Below are positions 51,139-55,053 of a DNA stretch of 55,053 bases, one piece after another (position 1 is the stretch's first letter; every line of letters begins with the position of its first letter). The stretch lies in assembly GCA_016874535.1 (NCBI GenBank), contig VGUA01000007.1, positions 1 through 55,053 on the forward strand, given 5' to 3'. The notes beneath the pieces are model-generated. The model worked only from the letters and a program-made list of their open reading frames with translations, was not told the origin of the DNA and ran no database searches. The position numbers and the translations under genes were made by a program. The DNA is from Gammaproteobacteria bacterium (lineage in GTDB: Bacteria; Pseudomonadota; Gammaproteobacteria; Ga0077536).

Positions 51139-51618
51139 ATGAACAAGCCTGCCGGAAAAAAATCCAGCGGTGATGGCTCCATCACCCAGAACCGGAAAGC
51201 CTTCCACGATTACTTCGTGGAACAGCGCTTCGAGGCTGGACTGGTGCTGGAAGGTTGGGAGGTCAAGAGCCTGCGCGCGGGCAAGGTGCAACTGCGGGAC
51301 ACTTACGTCCTGCTGAAGGACGGTGAGGCCTTCCTGATTGGCGCGCTCATCAACCCGCTGACCTCGGCCTCCACGCACATCCACGCCGACCCCACCCGCA
51401 TCCGCAAGCTCCTGCTGCACAAGCGGGAGATCGCAAAACTGGTGGGCGCCATCGAGCGCAAGGGTTACACCGCGGTAGCCCTCGCGCTCTACTGGAAGAA
51501 GGGGCGCGTGAAGTGCGAGATCGGGCTGGCCAAGGGCAAGAAGCAGCATGACAAGCGCGACGCGGAGAAAGACCGCGACTGGGAGCGCGACCGCCAGCGC
51601 CTCATGAAAGGGCGATAG
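51139..51618 (+). CDS. smpB: SsrA-binding protein SmpB
   Basis: A 159-aa OB-fold protein that binds the tRNA-like part of tmRNA and delivers it to stalled ribosomes. [40 protein letters not shown] and [21 protein letters not shown] are diagnostic. The Lys/Arg/Asp-rich tail (about 130-159) enters the mRNA channel. The start is the ATG at 51139; the longer frame is not family-like. It overlaps the convergent monooxygenase by 17 bases. Its RNA partner ssrA lies 1.8 kb downstream. Confidence 0.97.
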   Translation: MNKPAGKKSSGDGSITQNRKAFHDYFVEQRFEAGLVLEGWEVKSLRAGKVQLRDTYVLLKDGEAFLIGALINPLTSASTHIHADPTRIRKLLLHKREIAKLVGAIERKGYTAVALALYWKKGRVKCEIGLAKGKKQHDKRDAEKDRDWERDRQRLMKGR

Positions 51619-53236
51619 CCTCCCGCTTGCCAAGCACGCAACCGGGGTAGCCGCCCGCCGCTTCTTCCGCACACCAGCGCCGATATTCCGGCATGCCGCC
51701 CAGGTAAATGAGTCCGGCGTGGGACTTGCCCTCGATGTTGGCGCCCACATACCAGCTGTTCACGGTGGGAAAGAGCGTGGCATGCAGGGCGCGCTCACAC
51801 TCGGCACTCCAGGCATCCTCGGCCGCGCGCGTCGCCTCGATGGTCGCATGACCGCTTGCCTCCAGATTCTGGATGCATTCGCCCACCCAGTTGATCTGCT
51901 CCTCCATCACGAACACCGGCTGGAACACCACCGACGGGCTGCCGGCAGCATCGATGATGAAGAGGTTGGGGAAACCGGCACACAGGAGTCCGAGATGCGT
52001 ACGTGCACCCTGAGCCCAGTGGTCCGCGATGGTCTCTCCATTTTTACCGCGGATATCCATGCGGGTGAGCGCACCGGTCATGGCGTCATAGCCCGTGGCG
52101 AGCACCAGGCTGTCGCACTCGTGAACCGCGCCCTTCACGCGCACGCCGGTTTCGGTGATGCATTCGATGGGATGCTTGCTCACATCCACCAGCTGGACGT
52201 GATCCTTGTTGTAGGTCTCGTAATAGTTGGTGTCCGCGATGAGGCGCTTCATCAGGATGGGATAGTCGGGCGTGAGCAGTGCAGCCTTGGCCGGATCCTT
52301 CACGCGCTCGCGAATCTTGCCCCGGATGAATTCCGCCAAGGTGTTGTTGGCGGCGAGGTCGGTGTAGACATCCGGATAGACGTTGTAGAAGGCGAGACCA
52401 CCATTGCGCCAACGCTGCTCATAGAGGGCCATGCGCTCTGCCGGTGATACTGCGAGCGCGGAGCCGGTGACAGGCTCCACCGGCTGGTAATCCACTGCCA
52501 CCCAACCACCAAAGGATTCATAGCGTTCCTTGCGTCGCCATTCGGCGTATTCCGCCTTCACGCGGAGCTGGTATTCTTCGGGCATGGGATGGTTACGCAG
52601 GGGCACAGCATAGGCCGGGGTGCGCTGGAAGACCGTGAGCTCGCGCGCCTGCTCGGCAATGAGGGGAATGGCCTGCACAGCCGATGATCCGGTGCCGATC
52701 ACACCCACCCGCTGCCCGAAAAAGTCCACCGGCTCTTTGGGCCAGAGTCCGGTGTGGTAGACCGCACCCTTGAAGTTGGCGAGGCCTTTGATGTCGGGCT
52801 TGTTGGGTGCGGAAAGCAGGCCCGTGGTCATGAGGCAGTAACGGGCGCGATGACGGGCACCATCGCTGGTCATCACCAGCCAGTCATTGGACTCCGCGTC
52901 GTAATGCGCACCCTCCACGCGGGTGTTGAACTGCATGTCGCGACGCAGATCGAAACGGTCCGTCACGAACTCGAAGTAGCGCGAGAGCTCGGCTTGGCCC
53001 GCATAACGCTCACTCCAGTTCCATTCCTGCTGGATCTCATCGGAGAAGGCGAAGGAATACTCCATGCTCTCGATATCCACCCGGGCACCGGGATAGCGGT
53101 TCCAGTACCAGGTACCGCCCACACTGCTGCCAGCCTCGAAGCAGCGCAACGAAAGCCCCAGCCGGCGCAAGTGGTAGACCGCGTAGATGCCGGCCATGCC
53201 GGCGCCCACGATAATGGCGTCGTATCTCTTTTCCAT
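51602..53236 (-). CDS. Flavin-containing (Baeyer-Villiger type) monooxygenase
   Basis: A 544-aa FAD/NADPH enzyme. The FAD loop is [10 protein letters not shown] (10-19), and the Baeyer-Villiger fingerprint FxGxxxHxxxW is exact: F155, G157, H161, W165 followed by P. A second Rossmann loop GTGSSA is at 181-186, and ATGYDAMTG lies in the C-terminal half. Such enzymes insert oxygen next to ketones (cyclohexanone-, steroid- or acetone-type); the substrate is not readable here. The ATG has GGGGGAG upstream. No degradation genes surround it, and it sits on the opposite strand between smpB and ssrA. Confidence 0.9.
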   Translation of the reverse strand: MEKRYDAIIVGAGMAGIYAVYHLRRLGLSLRCFEAGSSVGGTWYWNRYPGARVDIESMEYSFAFSDEIQQEWNWSERYAGQAELSRYFEFVTDRFDLRRDMQFNTRVEGAHYDAESNDWLVMTSDGARHRARYCLMTTGLLSAPNKPDIKGLANFKGAVYHTGLWPKEPVDFFGQRVGVIGTGSSAVQAIPLIAEQARELTVFQRTPAYAVPLRNHPMPEEYQLRVKAEYAEWRRKERYESFGGWVAVDYQPVEPVTGSALAVSPAERMALYEQRWRNGGLAFYNVYPDVYTDLAANNTLAEFIRGKIRERVKDPAKAALLTPDYPILMKRLIADTNYYETYNKDHVQLVDVSKHPIECITETGVRVKGAVHECDSLVLATGYDAMTGALTRMDIRGKNGETIADHWAQGARTHLGLLCAGFPNLFIIDAAGSPSVVFQPVFVMEEQINWVGECIQNLEASGHATIEATRAAEDAWSAECERALHATLFPTVNSWYVGANIEGKSHAGLIYLGGMPEYRRWCAEEAAGGYPGCVLGKREAIALS

Positions 53237-53350
53237 TCAGCTCTCCCCCGGTAGCCGCCAGCCTGTTGCGGGCGGTCCTGTCGTTGATGGTTGTGCGGGG
53301 ATGATAGAGGGCTGCGGCAGCAATGGAAGCCTCCCCTCTTGAATTTCACT

Positions 53351-53363
53351 TGGGGTCACCCCA
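53351..53363. repeat. Perfect palindrome upstream of ssrA
   Basis: TGGGGTCACCCCA, six base pairs around a single central base, 49 bases before the tmRNA 5' end. It may be a regulator site for ssrA or for the divergent monooxygenase. Confidence 0.4.
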
Positions 53364-53380
53364 CGTGAGATATACGGAAG

Positions 53381-53393
53381 CGCCTTAGAGGCG
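53381..53393. repeat. Second short inverted repeat in the ssrA promoter region
   Basis: CGCCT-TAG-AGGCG lies directly before the -10 candidate of ssrA, in the spacer position, where a bound protein would block RNA polymerase. Confidence 0.35.
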
Positions 53394-53399
53394 TATTCT
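53394..53399 (+). promoter_or_regulatory. Candidate -10 box for ssrA
   Basis: TATTCT ends 12 bases before the mature tmRNA 5' end, so a short 5' leader would be removed by RNase P. The -35 is not convincing. Confidence 0.4.
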
Positions 53400-53411
53400 C
53401 CAACTTCCAAC

Positions 53412-53772
53412 GGGGGCGACATGGATTCGACGTGGGTCGCGAAACCGAAGGGGCATGTCGAGGAGCAGTGACCTCGTAAATCCATCTGCAAGCTATTAGT
53501 TGCCAACGACGACAACTACGCACTCGCTGCTTAATACCCAGTAGGGTGCCGTCCGACTGAAGCCGTGCTGGTGCGTTCAGGTTTCGGGCGTCATATCTCA
53601 CCGGATCGCGATGCGGCCTGCCCGAGGCCAAGTTGCTAAAACCCTTAGGGCTCGCTGGAAGCAGACCCTGTCTGTCGGGGACGCCTCCGGTTAAATCAAA
53701 TGACAGACTACACATGTAGAACCGACGGCAGAGGGCTTACGGACGCGGGTTCGATTCCCGCCGCCTCCACCA
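53412..53772 (+). ncRNA. ssrA: Transfer-messenger RNA (tmRNA)
   Basis: A 361-base RNA that rescues stalled ribosomes together with SmpB. The 5' end GGGGGCGACATGGATTCGAC and the 3' end GGTTCGATTCCCGCCGCCTCC-ACCA form the tRNA-Ala-like half; the 7-bp acceptor stem has the G3-U identity pair. CCA is encoded. The tag reading frame runs from 53502 (GCC resume codon) to the TAA ending at 53534 and encodes ANDDNYALAA, the same tag I recall for Pseudomonas aeruginosa. The 3' end is the likely attachment site for the adjacent integrase. Confidence 0.98.
53747..53772. other. Probable attachment site (tmRNA 3' end)
   Basis: The T-arm and acceptor part of ssrA, a favoured target of P4-type integrases, lies 162 bases before an integrase gene reading in the same direction. 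The gene end is intact, so the element would have restored it. The matching direct repeat at the other end must lie beyond the window. Confidence 0.7.
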
Positions 53773-53782
53773 ATTTGATGTC

Positions 53783-53800
53783 CGGCGCGGTTCTGCGCCG
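53783..53800. repeat. Small GC hairpin after ssrA
   Basis: CGGCGC and GCGCCG flank a 6-base GTTCT-type loop, 10 bases after the tmRNA CCA. It may protect or process the tmRNA 3' end before the terminator. Confidence 0.4.
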
Positions 53801-53803
53801 TCC

Positions 53804-53840
53804 GTTACAGAAATCAAGATTTTGAATTCTGTAACTTTTT
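53804..53840 (+). terminator. Intrinsic terminator after ssrA
   Basis: GTTACAGAA (53804-53812) pairs exactly with TTCTGTAAC (53827-53835). Inner TCAA/TTGA pairs extend the stem past one mismatch, with a GATT loop. TTTTT follows at 53836-53840. It is AT-rich compared with the chromosome, so it probably came with the integrated element and now terminates ssrA. Confidence 0.7.
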
Positions 53841-53897
53841 AAGAACGCTGATGTCCGTCGATGGACTAGGCAATCCGACCTAGACCGGGGTAGGATT

Positions 53898-53934
53898 GGG
53901 GGTAAGTCGAGGTGAATGTCCACGAGTTACCCCC
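53898..53934. promoter_or_regulatory. Inverted repeat ending at the integrase start codon
   Basis: GGGGGTAA (53898-53905) and TTACCCCC (53927-53934) are exact complements 21 bases apart; the second arm touches the ATG at 53935. There is no ribosome-binding site in the second arm. It could be an operator for autoregulation by integrase or an excisionase, or an mRNA hairpin that restrains translation. Confidence 0.5.
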
Positions 53935-55053
53935 ATGCAGCTGTCAGACGTTGCGATACGCAAAGCCAAGCCCCGTGAGAAGCCGTACAAGCTATCGGAC
54001 GGCCGAGGCTTGTACCTGCTTGTCTACCCGAATGGGCGGCGCGGCTGGCGGCTGAAATTTCGCTGGCTGGGTAAGGAGCAACTCCTATCGCTGGGGCCTT
54101 ACCCTGACGTATCGCTCTCCACGGCTCGTGAGAAATGCGACGAATCGAGAAGGCTGCTAGCACAAGGCATCAACCCGTCTGACGCACGGCGCTCCGCGAA
54201 ACTAGCCTCCGCGCTGAATGCCGCGAGCACCTTCGAAGCCATTGCCCGAGAGTGGTTCCAAACGAATCTCACCAAGTGGGTGCCAGACCATGCCAACAGG
54301 ACGCTCCGGCGTTTAGAGCGCCATGTGTTCCCTTGGCTTGGAAAAAGACCGATCGTCGAGCTGACCGCAGCAGACTTTCTGCCGCACCTCCGGCGTGTAG
54401 AGCAGACTGGCGCTCTGGAGACGACCCATAGGGTTCTGAATCTCTGTTCACAGGTGATGCGATACGGCGTCGCCACCGCCCGTCTCACACATGACCCAAC
54501 CGTGAGCCTACGTGGTGCGTTGGCCACCCCTACCGTCCGCCACTTCTCCACGGTCACAGATCCAAGCCGCCTCGGGGAATTGCTGGCCATGATGGACGGC
54601 TACGGGGGGACTCTTACAGTGCGCTGTGCGCTCCGACTCGCACCGCTAGTCTTCGTTCGGCCAGGCGAGTTGCGTAAGGCCCGGTGGCAGGACATCAACC
54701 TCGATAACGCAGAATGGACATTCACCTCACCGAAAAAGGGTGTCCCTCTCGTCGTCCCTCTGGCGACGCAAGCCATCGCAATTTTTCGCGAGCTTCAGCC
54801 ACTAACCGCCAACAGTGAGTACGTCTTCCCCAGCGCTCGCTCCCACCAGCGTCCGATGTCGAACATGGCGGTCTTGGCAGCGTTGCGCCGCCTCGGGGTC
54901 GGTAAGGACGAGCTCTGCGGCCACGGGTTTCGTGCGTCTGCGAGAACCATCATGGACGAGGTCTTGGGCCTGCGCCCCGACCTTATCGAACACCAACTAA
55001 CGCACGTGGTACGCGGGCCACTAGGGCGGGCCTACACCCGTACGCAGTTCCTA
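53935..55053 (+). CDS. P4-type tyrosine recombinase/integrase (cut by the window edge)
   Basis: An open frame of 373 codons that runs off the right edge. The N-terminal arm-binding domain (about 1-90) starts MQLSDVAIRKAKPREKPYKL and contains LSDGRGLYLLVYPNGRRGWR. The core-binding domain lies at about 98-185 and the catalytic domain from about 205. Catalytic residues are all visible: R242 (VRPGELR), a lysine at 267-268, H330-x2-R333 (HGFR), H357 (QLTH) and Y367 (AYTR). The codon choice is less GC-biased than its neighbours (ATA, CTA, TTA, AGA and AGG occur), consistent with foreign DNA. It lies directly downstream of ssrA, its probable target. Confidence 0.93.
   Translation, partial: MQLSDVAIRKAKPREKPYKLSDGRGLYLLVYPNGRRGWRLKFRWLGKEQLLSLGPYPDVSLSTAREKCDESRRLLAQGINPSDARRSAKLASALNAASTFEAIAREWFQTNLTKWVPDHANRTLRRLERHVFPWLGKRPIVELTAADFLPHLRRVEQTGALETTHRVLNLCSQVMRYGVATARLTHDPTVSLRGALATPTVRHFSTVTDPSRLGELLAMMDGYGGTLTVRCALRLAPLVFVRPGELRKARWQDINLDNAEWTFTSPKKGVPLVVPLATQAIAIFRELQPLTANSEYVFPSARSHQRPMSNMAVLAALRRLGVGKDELCGHGFRASARTIMDEVLGLRPDLIEHQLTHVVRGPLGRAYTRTQFL

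Noticed and set aside
53708-53923. Minus-strand 71-codon frame across the tmRNA 3' end, ending with an AAGIEPAS-like stretch
   Set aside because: This is the well-known artefact of translating the complement of a tRNA/tmRNA 3' end; the strand with ssrA explains the sequence.
54099-54590. 163-codon minus-strand frame in the right-hand region
   Set aside because: It is the complement of the integrase gene, which has all catalytic residues on the plus strand.

Overview
The window is a GC-rich stretch of a gammaproteobacterial chromosome, tightly packed with housekeeping genes. Three gene orders support this placement: pyrG-kdsA-eno-ftsB-ispD-ispF; leuB-asd-fimV-truA-trpF-trpBA-accD-folC-dedD-cvpA-purF-metZ; and nadK-recN / fur / bamE-rnfH-ratA-smpB-ssrA. 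All three resemble the Pseudomonas/Xanthomonas type of arrangement. The tmRNA tag reads ANDDNYALAA, and Fur lacks the second cysteine of the structural zinc site. I cannot name the genus; a deep-branching gammaproteobacterium is likely.

Layout. 1-5.7 kb: a small unknown protein, then isoprenoid (ispF, ispD), division (ftsB), glycolysis (eno), Kdo (kdsA) and CTP (pyrG) genes, all on the minus strand. 5.8-8.1 kb: the carbon-starvation transporter cstA with its small partner YbdD. 8.1-11.8 kb: accessory genes, namely a PLP decarboxylase translationally coupled to a secreted DUF4919-like protein, a peroxiredoxin and an FkbM methyltransferase. 11.8-26 kb: one long minus-strand cluster from leuB to metZ (leucine, aspartate family, FimV, tRNA modification, tryptophan, fatty acid, folate, SPOR protein, purine, methionine). 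26.1-28.2 kb: dapC-dapD. 28.2-37.1 kb: glmM, ftsH, rlmE, greA, carB, carA. 37.2-39.9 kb: an inserted accessory block (Rieske protein, Gfo/Idh dehydrogenase, ECF sigma factor with zinc anti-sigma). 40-45.8 kb: dapB and the heat-shock cluster dnaJ, dnaK, grpE, hrcA, with a very good sigma-32-type promoter before dnaK. 45.9-51.6 kb: nadK-recN, fur, an unusually long bamE, rnfH, ratA, smpB. 51.6-53.2 kb: a Baeyer-Villiger-type monooxygenase. 53.4-53.8 kb: ssrA (tmRNA). From 53.9 kb to the window edge: a P4-type integrase, which marks the start of a genomic island inserted at the tmRNA 3' end.

No CRISPR array, rRNA, ordinary tRNA or insertion sequence was seen, and there is no gene-free stretch over 300 bases. 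The less ordinary features are the ssrA-int junction with its inverted and direct repeats, the extended BamE with recurring hydrophobic modules in an acidic tail, the ECF/anti-sigma/Gfo/Rieske block splitting dapB from carA, the decarboxylase-DUF4919 pair, and long intergenic hairpins (dnaK-dnaJ and downstream of the peroxiredoxin). I saw no clear multi-gene defence or biosynthetic system. The most likely place for one is the island that begins at the right edge.
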